This document shows positions 27,665 to 36,738 of a stretch of DNA of 55,571 nt, one piece after another (position 1 is the first letter of the stretch; each line of letters starts with the position of its first letter). Position numbers and translations under genes: made by a program. The DNA comes from an uncultured Clostridiaceae bacterium (GTDB lineage Bacteria > Bacillota > Clostridia > Clostridiales > Clostridiaceae): contig CAMJGD010000020.1 of the NCBI GenBank assembly GCA_946405135.1, positions 1 to 55,571 on the forward strand. The letters run 5' to 3'. The notes under the pieces were generated by a model that did not search any database, was not told the origin of the DNA, and was given only the letters and a program-made list of their open reading frames with translations.

Positions 27665-27772
27665 ATGGAATTAATAAAAGATGAAAGACGAGAAGGGCTT
27701 ATATATTATTTAAATGATGATAATGAGGTACTAAATGTCTTATTACTCAAAATAAATTTTACCCTGTTATAA
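27665..27772 (+). pseudogene. C-terminal fragment of an ArsR-family repressor
   Basis: A 35-codon ORF whose text KDERREGLIYYLNDDNEVLN matches the end of ArsR/SmtB proteins, where a wing strand with R-R-E-G is followed by YY and the dimerisation helix. The DNA-binding helices and metal Cys motif are missing, and no ribosome site precedes the ATG. It indicates a deletion that removed most of the first arsR. Confidence 0.65.
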
Positions 27773-27861
27773 AGAACAAGTAAATATATTATAGCCAAAG
27801 AATAACAAATGTTAAATGAATAATCTAATCAATACTATACTAAATAGAAGGAGGTATTTTT

Positions 27862-28877
27862 GTGAGTATAATAGGGCAAATGTTTAGTTTTTTAAATGAT
27901 CAACTTTTAAAAATGACATGGCTGTCTGAACTTATACGTTTATTCGTAGAGAATGTTTTGGGATTATCCATTAAGGAAAGGTTAGGTGGAAGCATACATT
28001 TTTTATCTATGATACTATAAAGATTTTTATCTTATTATCAGTTTTAATTTTTATAATTTCATATATACAAAGTTACTTTCCACCAGAAAGAACAAAGAAA
28101 ATTTTGGGTAATATTAAAGGTATTAAGGGAAATATATTAGGAGCATTGCTTGGAACAATAACACCATTTTGCAGTTGTTCAAGTATACCCGTATTTATAG
28201 GTTTTACTTCAGCAGGGCTTCCGCTGGGAGTTACATTTTCATTTTTAATATCATCTCCATTAGTTGATTTAGGTTCACTTATGATACTTATGTCATTTTT
28301 TGGAGCAAAGATAGCCATCGCATATGTTATTGTTGGACTCATACTTGCAGTAATTGGAGGAACTCTTATTGATAAGTTAGGTATGGAGAAGTATATCGAA
28401 GGTTATGTTAAAGAAATAAAGAATGTTGATGGAGAGAGAGTTGAATTAACTAGTCAAGAAAGAATTTCTTATTCTAAAGGTCAAGTATTAGATATAATTA
28501 ATAAAGTTTGGTTATATGTTTTAATAGGGGTAGGTATAGGCGCAGCAATTCATAATTGGATACCTCAAAACATGATAGAAAATATAGTTGGTAGTAAAAA
28601 TCCATTTGCAGTAATACTTGCAACAATAGTAGGAATTCCAATGTATGCTGATATATTTGGAACAATTCCAATAGCAGAAGCATTAGTTGGCAAAGGAGTA
28701 CCACTTGGAACAGTGTTATCATTTATGATGGCAGTAACAGCACTTTCCTTACCATCAATGATTATGCTTAGCAAAGTTGTAAAACGTAAGTTATTATATG
28801 TGTTCGTATCAATAGTAGCAATAGGAATAATAATGATAGGTTATTTATTTAATATGTATGCATATATTTTTATGTAA
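27862..28877 (+). pseudogene. Frameshifted ArsP-type (PF03773/DUF318) permease
   Basis: GTG 27862 behind GAAGGAGG opens a 52-codon frame that stops at 28018. The rest of the protein continues in another frame to 28877 with the family block GTITPFCSCSSIPVFIGF and five or more membrane segments. One additional T in the T6 run at 27999-28004 would restore a continuous 338-residue permease (CAT TTT TTT ATC TAT...). The family exports organoarsenicals or similar compounds. The lesion may be a true mutation, phase variation at the T-run, or a sequence error. Confidence 0.85.
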
Positions 28878-28907
28878 AAAAAATAAGGTTAAAGGGAGGA
28901 AAATAGT

Positions 28908-29135
28908 ATGATAATTAAAGTTTTAGGAAGTGGATGTGCTAATTGTAAGAAATTAGAGGAAAACACAAGAAAGGCAGTAGAATTATTAGGAATTGAAGCA
29001 ACTATAGAAAAAGTAACAGATATAAAAGATATAATGTCCTTTGGAGTGATGAAAACTCCTGCATTAGTAGTTGATGGAAAAGTAAAGATAATGGGTAGAG
29101 TTCCATCAGCAGAAGAAATAAAGAAATATCTTTAA
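28908..29135 (+). CDS. Thioredoxin-like small redox protein (redox-active disulfide protein 2 type)
   Basis: A 75-residue thioredoxin-fold protein with the active-site motif CANC (C10, C13) following GSG, and a cis-Pro loop KTPALVVDG. Proteins of this size usually follow ArsP-type permease genes. It could supply reducing power to ArsC or to the permease system. ATG 28908 is behind AGGGAGG, 31 bp after the permease. Confidence 0.88.
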   Translation: MIIKVLGSGCANCKKLEENTRKAVELLGIEATIEKVTDIKDIMSFGVMKTPALVVDGKVKIMGRVPSAEEIKKYL

Positions 29136-29143
29136 TATAAGTT

Positions 29144-29171
29144 AAAGGACATTTCACTAGAGATGTCCTTT
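29144..29171 (+). terminator. Terminator after the thioredoxin-like gene
   Basis: AAAGGACAT/ATGTCCTTT with a 10-nt loop; no long T-run. Confidence 0.7.
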
Positions 29172-29270
29172 CAAATTTGTAAATATTTCATATGTTGAAA
29201 TGGTTAAATAAATAGCCTATACTAAATACATAATAAAAATTATTTGGTTTTAGTTAGGGAGGCTCTTAAT

Positions 29271-29567
29271 TTGAATTTCGATGATTTAACAATAAATTTG
29301 CTTAAAGCAATGGCACATCCTGTTAGATATAATATTATAAAATTTCTTTATGATGGACCGAAGTGTGTTTGTAAACTTAATGAAGAGTTTGATTTTAGCC
29401 AAGCAAACCTTTCACAACATCTAAGGATTTTAAAGGATGCTGGAATATTAAAAAGTGAAAAAGTAGGACTTGAAACACATTATAGTTTATATAATGAGGA
29501 TATAAAAAATATAGTAATAAGCGTAGAGGCATATGTGCAAAATCTTTTAGAAAATGCTAAAAAGTAA
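29271..29567 (+). CDS. arsR: ArsR/SmtB-family transcriptional repressor
   Basis: A 98-residue winged-helix repressor. Features are AMAHPVRYNIIKFL, the arsenite/metal Cys pair CVC (C32, C34) in the helix-3 position, and the recognition helix SQANLSQHLRILKDAGI. It closes the locus on its own transcript, after the permease and its redox protein. TTG 29271 with GGGAGG eight bases upstream is the preferred start; the ORF from 29244 includes that site. It presumably replaces the truncated arsR copy at 27665. Confidence 0.9.
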   Translation: MNFDDLTINLLKAMAHPVRYNIIKFLYDGPKCVCKLNEEFDFSQANLSQHLRILKDAGILKSEKVGLETHYSLYNEDIKNIVISVEAYVQNLLENAKK

Positions 29568-29597
29568 ATTGAAAAATATTTATTGAAATATATGGTT

Positions 29598-29640
29598 GAA
29601 AATACAGATGATGGGATTAGAACGTCTGTATTTTATTTTA
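29598..29640 (+). terminator. Terminator after arsR
   Basis: AAAATACAGA/TCTGTATTTT with a 16-nt loop and a T-rich tail. Confidence 0.7.
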
Positions 29641-29718
29641 TGAATAAAATTCAATAAATATTTCCTGAATTTAGTACATATGATATTATATATAAGAATA
29701 TGACTTTTAATTATAAAC

Positions 29719-29775
29719 TAAATAGTCCACAGCTTAAGCTCTGAAAAGAGGTTAGGCTGTGGATTTTTTTGTTTA
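29719..29775 (+). repeat. 57-bp duplicated terminator, copy 2
   Basis: Identical over 57 bp to 23837-23893 and in the same orientation. It marks the boundary between the arsenic segment and the PTS/transketolase operon. Confidence 0.95.
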
Positions 29776-29905
29776 TGTTATAAAAAAGCAGTGAATTAGT
29801 GTTTAAAAAGGTGAATTACATTTTAATTTTTCAACAAATCCAATGTCAATTTTAAATTTGTTTTATGATATATATATCGTTAATTTAGACGAGGAGGTAA
29901 GTAAC

Positions 29906-30772
29906 ATGTTAATGAACATGAAAGAGTTATTGAAAGTAGCAAAAGATAATAATTTTGCTGTTGGTGCATTTAATATTTGTGACAGCTTATTATTTAAGTG
30001 TGTAATAGAAGCAGCAGAAGAAAATAATGCACCTGTTATTGTAGAATTAGCACCGCCTGAATTTCAATATGTAACAGATGAATTTTTTGAATTTGTAGTT
30101 AAAAGACTAATGAAGAGTCCAGTTCCATGTGTACTTCATTTAGATCATGGAAAGACCTTAGAAGATTGTATTCGTGCAATTAGGTGTGGATTTACATCTG
30201 TTATGATTGATGGATCTGAATTACCATATGAAGATAATATTGCTATTTCTAAAAAGGTAGCAGAAATTGCTCATAGTGTAGATGTTTCAGTAGAGGGTGA
30301 AATTGGTACAATAGGGGCTTTAAACGATAGTGTAGAAGGTGGAGTAGAAAAGGTAACTTATACACAACCAGAAGAGGTAGTAGACTTTATTGGTAGAACT
30401 GGTGTAGATTCTTTAGCAATTGCAATTGGAACTGCCCATGGTATTTATCCAGAAGGAATGGTTCCAAAACTAAGACTAGATATCTTAAAAGATATTAATG
30501 CCAAAACTGTATATCCATTAGTATTACATGGAGGATCTGCAAATAAGGATGAAGAAATTGCGGAAGCTTGCTTAAATGGTATTTGTAAAGTAAATATTGC
30601 AAGTGATTACCGTAAAGTATTTTTTGCAAATGTTAAGAAAACGTTAAATGAAAAAAATTGTTTCTGGACACCAGATGTATTTGAAGATGCAGTAATAGAG
30701 GCAAAAAAGGTAATTACACATAAAATGACTTTATTTAACTGTATTAATAAGGCAAATTGTTATAGAAGATAA
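29906..30772 (+). CDS. Class II ketose-bisphosphate aldolase
   Basis: Zn-dependent aldolase of 288 residues, the FbaA/GatY/KbaY length. The catalytic Asp-His is in VLHLDHGKTLEDC (D80, H81), and Zn-ligand and substrate motifs GTAHGIYPEG and VLHGGSAN are intact. It cleaves a ketose-1,6-type bisphosphate to DHAP and an aldehyde. The start was set at ATG 29906 after GAGGAGG. It heads a sugar operon with transketolase and a mannose-family PTS, so the substrate is probably a sugar phosphate made from the imported sugar rather than glycolytic FBP; which one is unknown. Confidence 0.88.
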   Translation: MLMNMKELLKVAKDNNFAVGAFNICDSLLFKCVIEAAEENNAPVIVELAPPEFQYVTDEFFEFVVKRLMKSPVPCVLHLDHGKTLEDCIRAIRCGFTSVMIDGSELPYEDNIAISKKVAEIAHSVDVSVEGEIGTIGALNDSVEGGVEKVTYTQPEEVVDFIGRTGVDSLAIAIGTAHGIYPEGMVPKLRLDILKDINAKTVYPLVLHGGSANKDEEIAEACLNGICKVNIASDYRKVFFANVKKTLNEKNCFWTPDVFEDAVIEAKKVITHKMTLFNCINKANCYRR

Positions 30773-30807
30773 CTATCGGTGAAGTGAAAAGATCTTTAGA
30801 GAATAAA

Positions 30808-30834
30808 TTAAGGTGATGTAAAACATCACCTTAA
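30808..30834 (+). repeat. 12-bp perfect hairpin between aldolase and Fe-ADH genes
   Basis: TTAAGGTGATGT, loop AAA, ACATCACCTTAA. There is no T-run. Part of the right arm (ATCACCTT) recurs at 30900-30907 just before the Fe-ADH ribosome site. It could be an mRNA processing or stability element, or an operator. Confidence 0.65.
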
Positions 30835-30945
30835 GGCTAAAACTTTTGAAAATTAGAATGATCTTGATTGAGACAACAGTTTAAAAATACTCATGTTAAA
30901 TCACCTTCATATGTTTAATTGGAGTAAGATTACAGGAGGTAAGTT

Positions 30946-32127
30946 ATGGATAATTTTGTATTTTATAATTCAACTAAAATTATTTTTGGTAAAGATAGTA
31001 TAAAACAAGTCGGAGAGGCTTGTAGTGGTGAAAAAGCAAATTGTGTCATGGTTGTATGTGGTGGTGGTAAATACCTAAAAGAAAATGGCACTTTAGATTT
31101 GGTGAAAAAATCATTAAAGGATGCTGGGTTAGACTGTGTAATCTATGATGGAGTAAAGCCTAATCCTTGTGTATCACAAGTAAAAGAAGCAGCTGCCATT
31201 GCGAAAAAAGAGAATGTTAATTTTTTATTAGCAATAGGTGGAGGTAGTGCTATTGATACTGCTAAAGGTATTGCTATTGAGGCAGCAAGTAATATCAATA
31301 TTACTGATGTTCTATGTGGTAATAGAGAAGTTGAATGTTGTTTTCCAGTAGGAGTAATATCAACAATTGCAGGTTCAGGAAGTGAAGCAAGCTGTTCTCT
31401 TGTATTAACAATTGATGAACAAAAATTAAAACGTGCTTATGACTCTGATAAAATTTGTCCTAGATTTGCTATTATGGATCCAACATTCACATTTACACTA
31501 CCAAAATTACATATGGTTAGTGGTGGATGTGATATTTTAATGCACACCTTAGAACGCTATTTTACCTGCACTACTTCAAATACAGAATTAATTGATCGTA
31601 TGTCTGAAGGTTTATTAGTTACAGTAATGGAGGCTATTAAAACAGCTATAAAAGATCCTTGTGATTATGAAGCAAGAGCAAATTTAATGTGGGCTGGTAG
31701 TTTATCTCACAATGGCTTGTTAGAAACTGGCAGGGCAAGTGATTGGGCAACACACAGGTTGGAACATGAATTAAGTGGTTTATTTAATGTAGTACATGGT
31801 TGTGGATTAACTGCTTTATGGGCTACATGGGCAAAATATGTATATAAAACAAATGTAGAAAGATTTTTCAGATTTGCTGTTGAGGTAATGAAGGTGGAAC
31901 CAAACTATTTTGATGCAGAAGAAACAGCATTAAAGGGTATTGAAGCTTTAAATGACTTCTTTAAAGAAGTTGGAATGCCTACTTCCATCGGTGAATTGGA
32001 ATTAGTATTAACTGAAGCAGATATTGAACAGATGGCTAATAACTGTTTATTAGGCTCTACTACAGTTGGTCATTTTAAACCATTATCAAAAAAAGACATT
32101 ATTGCTATTTACAATAATGCGATGTAG
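30946..32127 (+). CDS. Iron-containing (group III) alcohol dehydrogenase
   Basis: A 393-residue NAD(P)-dependent alcohol dehydrogenase resembling BdhA/YqhD types. It has the dinucleotide motif AIGGGSAIDTAKGIA near residue 97, the metal ligand segment GGCDILMHTLERYF (Asp and His), and two further His in WATHRLEHELSGLFNVVHGCGL. In this operon it probably interconverts an alditol (phosphate) or aldehyde intermediate of the sugar pathway; the substrate is inference. It starts at ATG 30946 behind AGGAGG and runs to 10 bp before the transketolase. Confidence 0.9.
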   Translation: MDNFVFYNSTKIIFGKDSIKQVGEACSGEKANCVMVVCGGGKYLKENGTLDLVKKSLKDAGLDCVIYDGVKPNPCVSQVKEAAAIAKKENVNFLLAIGGGSAIDTAKGIAIEAASNINITDVLCGNREVECCFPVGVISTIAGSGSEASCSLVLTIDEQKLKRAYDSDKICPRFAIMDPTFTFTLPKLHMVSGGCDILMHTLERYFTCTTSNTELIDRMSEGLLVTVMEAIKTAIKDPCDYEARANLMWAGSLSHNGLLETGRASDWATHRLEHELSGLFNVVHGCGLTALWATWAKYVYKTNVERFFRFAVEVMKVEPNYFDAEETALKGIEALNDFFKEVGMPTSIGELELVLTEADIEQMANNCLLGSTTVGHFKPLSKKDIIAIYNNAM

Positions 32128-32137
32128 GGAGGATTTT

Positions 32138-32944
32138 ATGAAGGAAATTAAAGATTTAAGACGTTTTTCGAGAGAAATACGTGCTTTAACTTGTGAAATG
32201 TTTATTAAAAGAAAAGATGGACACATTGGTGGAGCATTCTCTATTGTTGAAGCCATTGCTGCCATCTTCGGGAAATACAAGCAAAAAGAAGATTATTTTG
32301 TGTTATCAAAAGGACATGCTGGACCATCTTATTATGCGGCTTTATGTTTATTAGGATATATTCCCAAAGAACATATATGTACGTTAAATGAAAATGGTAC
32401 GATTTTGCCAAGCCATCCAGACCGTACACGTACACCTGGAGTAGAATGTACAACAGGCTCTTTAGGACAAGGAATTTCAGAAGCTTGTGGAATGGCTTAT
32501 GGTTTAAAAATACAAGGTAAAAAGGGTAATGTCTATTGCATTGTCGGAGATGGTGAATGTAATGAAGGACAGGTATTTGAAGCATTACAATTTGCTGCCA
32601 ATAAAAAATTAGATAATTTAATAATTATAATTGATGATAATAAAAAGCAAGTAGATGGATTTACTAGTGATATTAGTTGTGATTTCAAATTTAAAAATCT
32701 ATTGGAAAATTTTGGTTTCTATACACAAGAGATTAATGGTAATAATATTGAAGAAGTAGAGAAAGCCATTGAGAATTGTCTAAAACAAAAAGGACAAGGT
32801 AATGCAATTGTTATGAATACAATCAAAGGATGCGGTATTAAATATTTTGAAGATTTATCTTCATGTCACCATATGGATTTTACAGAAGAACAACTAGCAG
32901 AATTACAAAAGTTTGTTGATGAAACAAGAAAGGAGTTAGAATAA
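32138..32944 (+). CDS. Transketolase, N-terminal (TPP) subunit
   Basis: A 268-residue half-transketolase. The TPP/Mg motif is GDGECNEGQVFEALQFAANKKLDN, and the family block GHAGPSYYAALCLLGY is present. It needs the C-terminal half encoded next (one-base overlap) to form the active site. The start was set at ATG 32138 behind GGGAGG, not the longer ORF start at 32066, which overlaps the alcohol dehydrogenase. Confidence 0.92.
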   Translation: MKEIKDLRRFSREIRALTCEMFIKRKDGHIGGAFSIVEAIAAIFGKYKQKEDYFVLSKGHAGPSYYAALCLLGYIPKEHICTLNENGTILPSHPDRTRTPGVECTTGSLGQGISEACGMAYGLKIQGKKGNVYCIVGDGECNEGQVFEALQFAANKKLDNLIIIIDDNKKQVDGFTSDISCDFKFKNLLENFGFYTQEINGNNIEEVEKAIENCLKQKGQGNAIVMNTIKGCGIKYFEDLSSCHHMDFTEEQLAELQKFVDETRKELE

Positions 32945-33909
32945 TGAGTTGGAAACTGGTAGAAGGCAAAAAGGAAAAAGAAATACGTAAAGCCTATGGA
33001 CAAACTTTAGATGAATTACTTCAAACACGTAAAGATATAGTTGTTTGTGATGCTGACTTAGCAAGTTCTTCTGGAGCAGGATTTATTTATTCAAAATACC
33101 CAGAGAATAGTGTGAATTTTGGTATTAGCGAGCAAAATATGATTTCTGCAGGTGCAGGAATGTCATTTGTAGGTATGAAACCTTTTGTTCATAGTTTTGC
33201 ACCATTTGTTTCAAGAAGAGTTACAGATCAAATCTTTATGAGTTTAGGATTTTCAAAGGGTAGTATGCATATCTATGCATCAGATCCTGGATATTGGTCA
33301 TTATACAATGGGGCCACACATACAACATTTGAAGATTTGGCAATTGTTCGTTCAATTCCTTCAATAAATGTGGTTGCACCCAGTGATGCCACAAGTTTTG
33401 CATGGGTGATGAAATATTATGTAGAACATGGCGGAATATTCTATAACCGTGCACCTAGAAAGGTAGTACCAATAATCTATGAAGAAGGTTCAACTTTTGA
33501 ATACGGAAAAGGTCAATGGATTAAAAAAGGTACTGATGTTGTTCTGCTTGGCGAAGGTCCAAGTGTTTCTGATTGTTTAGAAGCTGCTAAATTATTAGAA
33601 GAACAGGGAATAAGTACTAGTGTTGTAGACCTGCTATTCATTAAACCGCTGGATGAAAAATTAATTAAAGAAGTAGCTAGTTCACATAAACTTGTAGTTA
33701 CTGTTGAAAATCATAGTAAATATGGTGGGATTGGTGAATTAATAGCTGGAACTATGGCAGAATTACCAGCAAAAGCGCCACTGCGTAAGATTGCTGTACA
33801 AGATCGTTTCGGTGAAGTAGGTACAAAAGAATATCTGAAAACAATATTCCATATTAGTGTCAAAGACATTGTTGAAACAGTTTTAGAAAATAAGAACGTA
33901 TTAGTGTAA
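32944..33909 (+). CDS. Transketolase, C-terminal subunit
   Basis: A 321-residue subunit with the pyrimidine-binding domain (ISEQNMISAGAGMSFVG) and the C-terminal transketolase_C fold. The DxR/FxR and GGIGE segments (KYGGIGELIAG) are in place. With its partner it transfers two-carbon ketol units between sugar phosphates. Start and stop overlap the upstream half by one base. Split transketolases of this type are common in sugar catabolic operons of Firmicutes. Confidence 0.92.
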   Translation: MSWKLVEGKKEKEIRKAYGQTLDELLQTRKDIVVCDADLASSSGAGFIYSKYPENSVNFGISEQNMISAGAGMSFVGMKPFVHSFAPFVSRRVTDQIFMSLGFSKGSMHIYASDPGYWSLYNGATHTTFEDLAIVRSIPSINVVAPSDATSFAWVMKYYVEHGGIFYNRAPRKVVPIIYEEGSTFEYGKGQWIKKGTDVVLLGEGPSVSDCLEAAKLLEEQGISTSVVDLLFIKPLDEKLIKEVASSHKLVVTVENHSKYGGIGELIAGTMAELPAKAPLRKIAVQDRFGEVGTKEYLKTIFHISVKDIVETVLENKNVLV

Positions 33910-34029
33910 AAATAGATAGATAGTATTATGAAAACATTATAATAGTGTCAATTGTGTTAACAATAGCCCAAAAGTTAAATATAATTAGTATAATTATAAT
34001 TAGGTTTTATTGAAGGGGTATGAGAAATA

Positions 34030-36738
34030 ATGCTAAATACTAAAAGTGAAATTCTATCTTATTGTATGAAAAAGACGATTAATACTGATATGAAGGACAT
34101 TACGAAGTTTTCTGCAAATGTTTTAAGTAACGACTTAAATATATCAAGGTCTTTAGCTAGTCAATACTTAAATGCTTTTGTAAAAGAAGGAGTATTGATT
34201 AAGATTACTACTAGACCAGTATGTTTTTTATATAAAAAAGTGATTGAAGAGAAATTTCAAGTTTCACTAAAAGAAAACGTATTCTTATCAATTGAGGAAT
34301 TTATGGATACGATATCAGAGGAAGTTTGTATTAAGCGAAATTTCATGAAAATGATAGGATATGATTCTTCATTAAGTAAAGTAATCGATCAAGTTAAAGC
34401 TGCTTTAAAGTATCCCAACAATGGTCTTCCTATACTTTTATATGGGGAGAAGGGGACCGGCAAAGCACTATTATGTAGAGAAATGTATGAATATGCTATT
34501 GATAGTGGAATATTTAACTCAAATAACAAATTATGCAAAATAAAAGTTTTTTCGGAGAGCGAAAATATTTTAGAACAACTTTTAGGGATAGAAAACAAAA
34601 AGGGACTTTTCGAAAAGTGTAATGGTGGAATAGTATTTATTCAACAAGCACAAAATCTAAAATTAAAGGATCAACAAAGAATAGCAAAGATTATGGAGGA
34701 GGGTGTATTTCAGCGTATAAACACTAATAAAAGTATTGAGTTTAATGCTAGAGTAGTGCTATCTGTAGATGAAGTTTATCATAAAAAAATGAGTTATGAT
34801 TTTATTCAGTGTTTTCCTGTAGCTTGTTATATACCAAACTTTAAAGAACGTTTCTTAGATGAGAAAGAAGAGTTAGTAATCCATATATTTAAAAAACAAT
34901 CCTTAAAATTAAGAAAGCATTTATTTGTTAGTAGAGCAACAATGAAAATGCTTGTTATGAAAGATTATGATTATAACATTGATGAATTGAAAAATATTAT
35001 TGAAAATTTATGTGCTAGAACTAATGCTACTAGTAATTCAGAGGATCTTTATATACGTTTATTCCAATTACCTGAGTCAATCTTAAAAGGATACAAAGAG
35101 GATTTTATTACAGAACAAGTTGATTTTGTAGATATTGCTTCTTATAAAAAGGTAGATGAATCTGGAAAAATGTTAGAACTTTTTGATAGTGTGTTAGATC
35201 GATTAAAGAATACAACTTGTTTAACTGGACATAAAATAAGTGAAATTATATCAGATATAACACAATATTACAATGTCCTATCTAATAACTATGGATACTC
35301 TAGATATCAGTATAAAGATAGTAGTATTAAATGTGTATTAAATAAAATATTAATCTCGTATAATGTCACAATTCCTTTAAACTGTTGTAGTTTATTTGCA
35401 TATTATCTATATTTATTGAATTCATCTAATGAGAAAGTTCAACGTTGGCGTGCTGATAGAAAGAACGATATGATACTCTGTTTAAAAAAATTAGAGAAAA
35501 TTAGTCCTAAAAGTAAGCTGATAGTAGAAAAAATTAGATTTGCAATGAAGAATAATTTGGAATTTGAATTTGAGGAAATGAGTAAAATTATTTTATTGAT
35601 AAATCTTATTTATTTCAATAATTCCATTAATAAAAGCAAATATTTGTGTATTATTATTGCTCATGGGTCTTCAACTGCAACAAGTATGGCAGAAACAGCA
35701 AATACATTAATTGGAGCTCATGTATTTGAAGCTTTTGATATGTCATTAGATACATCTAGCATAGATGTGGCAGAACGTTTAAAAGATTTTATTAATCTTT
35801 ATAGTATTAAAGATGATGTTCTATTGTTAGTAGATATGGGTTCCTTAGAACGATTATATGAACATCTTAAAATTATAGATAATCGTAATATTGGAATTAT
35901 TAATAATGTTTCTACACGTATGGCACTAGAAGTAGGTCAGATGGTACAAAATGATTTAGATATGGAAACAATATTAAAAAAGGCTTCAAGTAATGCCATT
36001 GCTAAATATACCTTAGTAGAAAATAAGATTCTAAAGGATTTGATTATTTTTATTTCAGATAATGGAATTAAAATGGCCAATCGTATGAAAGAATTATTTG
36101 TAAATAATTTACCTAAAGAGATTGATGTAGATATTATTTCTCTAGAGCAAACAGATTTGCTCCAAAAGGAGTATACAGAAAGTTTAACTAAAGAATACAA
36201 TATATTATTTATCTCAGGTACTTGTACAAGCAGTAATATACCAAAACCATTTGTTTTATTAGAAGATATTATATTCAATATTGATATGATTAGAAGTAAA
36301 TTAGGTAAACATTTAACAGTGGAAGAATTAGATGTATTTTCTCAAAACTTAATTTATAGTTTCTCACTGGAAAATGTAGTAGATAGTTTAAGTATTTTAG
36401 ATGCAGAAAAATTGCTGAGTTTTGTAAAAGAAGCAGTAAATCAAATGCAGTCACAATTGAATAAGACAATTTATGGTAGAACAATCATAGGATTATACAT
36501 TCATATATGTTGTATGGTGGAAAGATTAGTTACAAAGGAGCCGATTACGAACTGTAATGATATTGAAAAATTTGAAAAACAACATAAGTATTTCATTGAT
36601 ATTATAAAGCAGAGCTTCTACAAGATTTGTCAACACTATGGCATTGAAATTCCAACAAGCGAAATTTCATATCTATATGATTATATAAATTATGATGACA
36701 AAAATAATGAAGATAAGAGGGTAGAAAATGAAAACTAA
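34030..36738 (+). CDS. LevR-like PTS-responsive regulator with a degenerate AAA+ domain
   Basis: A 902-residue regulator. In order it has an N-terminal winged helix-turn-helix (1-75); a domain aligned to the sigma-54 activator AAA+ ATPase (about 105-330); a PRD (about 375-480); an EIIA-Man-like domain with IIAHGSSTATSMAE (about 540-665, His present); an EIIB-like segment with the Cys site lost (ISDNGIKMANRM); and a second PRD (about 790-890). The Walker A is GEKGTGKA. The Walker B acids DE are replaced by QQ (IVFIQQAQNL), and the GAFTGA loop that contacts sigma-54 is deleted (LLGIENKKGLFEK). It probably works without sigma-54, with phosphorylation by the adjacent PTS setting its activity. It overlaps EIIA by 11 bp. 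Confidence 0.85.
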   Translation: MLNTKSEILSYCMKKTINTDMKDITKFSANVLSNDLNISRSLASQYLNAFVKEGVLIKITTRPVCFLYKKVIEEKFQVSLKENVFLSIEEFMDTISEEVCIKRNFMKMIGYDSSLSKVIDQVKAALKYPNNGLPILLYGEKGTGKALLCREMYEYAIDSGIFNSNNKLCKIKVFSESENILEQLLGIENKKGLFEKCNGGIVFIQQAQNLKLKDQQRIAKIMEEGVFQRINTNKSIEFNARVVLSVDEVYHKKMSYDFIQCFPVACYIPNFKERFLDEKEELVIHIFKKQSLKLRKHLFVSRATMKMLVMKDYDYNIDELKNIIENLCARTNATSNSEDLYIRLFQLPESILKGYKEDFITEQVDFVDIASYKKVDESGKMLELFDSVLDRLKNTTCLTGHKISEIISDITQYYNVLSNNYGYSRYQYKDSSIKCVLNKILISYNVTIPLNCCSLFAYYLYLLNSSNEKVQRWRADRKNDMILCLKKLEKISPKSKLIVEKIRFAMKNNLEFEFEEMSKIILLINLIYFNNSINKSKYLCIIIAHGSSTATSMAETANTLIGAHVFEAFDMSLDTSSIDVAERLKDFINLYSIKDDVLLLVDMGSLERLYEHLKIIDNRNIGIINNVSTRMALEVGQMVQNDLDMETILKKASSNAIAKYTLVENKILKDLIIFISDNGIKMANRMKELFVNNLPKEIDVDIISLEQTDLLQKEYTESLTKEYNILFISGTCTSSNIPKPFVLLEDIIFNIDMIRSKLGKHLTVEELDVFSQNLIYSFSLENVVDSLSILDAEKLLSFVKEAVNQMQSQLNKTIYGRTIIGLYIHICCMVERLVTKEPITNCNDIEKFEKQHKYFIDIIKQSFYKICQHYGIEIPTSEISYLYDYINYDDKNNEDKRVENEN

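Noticed and set aside
27862..28104. Programmed ribosomal frameshift in the permease
   Set aside because: No downstream pseudoknot or Shine-Dalgarno-like stimulator was seen; a T-run length change explains it more simply, so it is listed as a frameshift.
29776..29905. Sigma-54 (-24/-12) promoter for the PTS operon
   Set aside because: No GG-N10-GC pair at the right place was found; only a weak sigma-70-like TATGAT. This agrees with the degenerate regulator.
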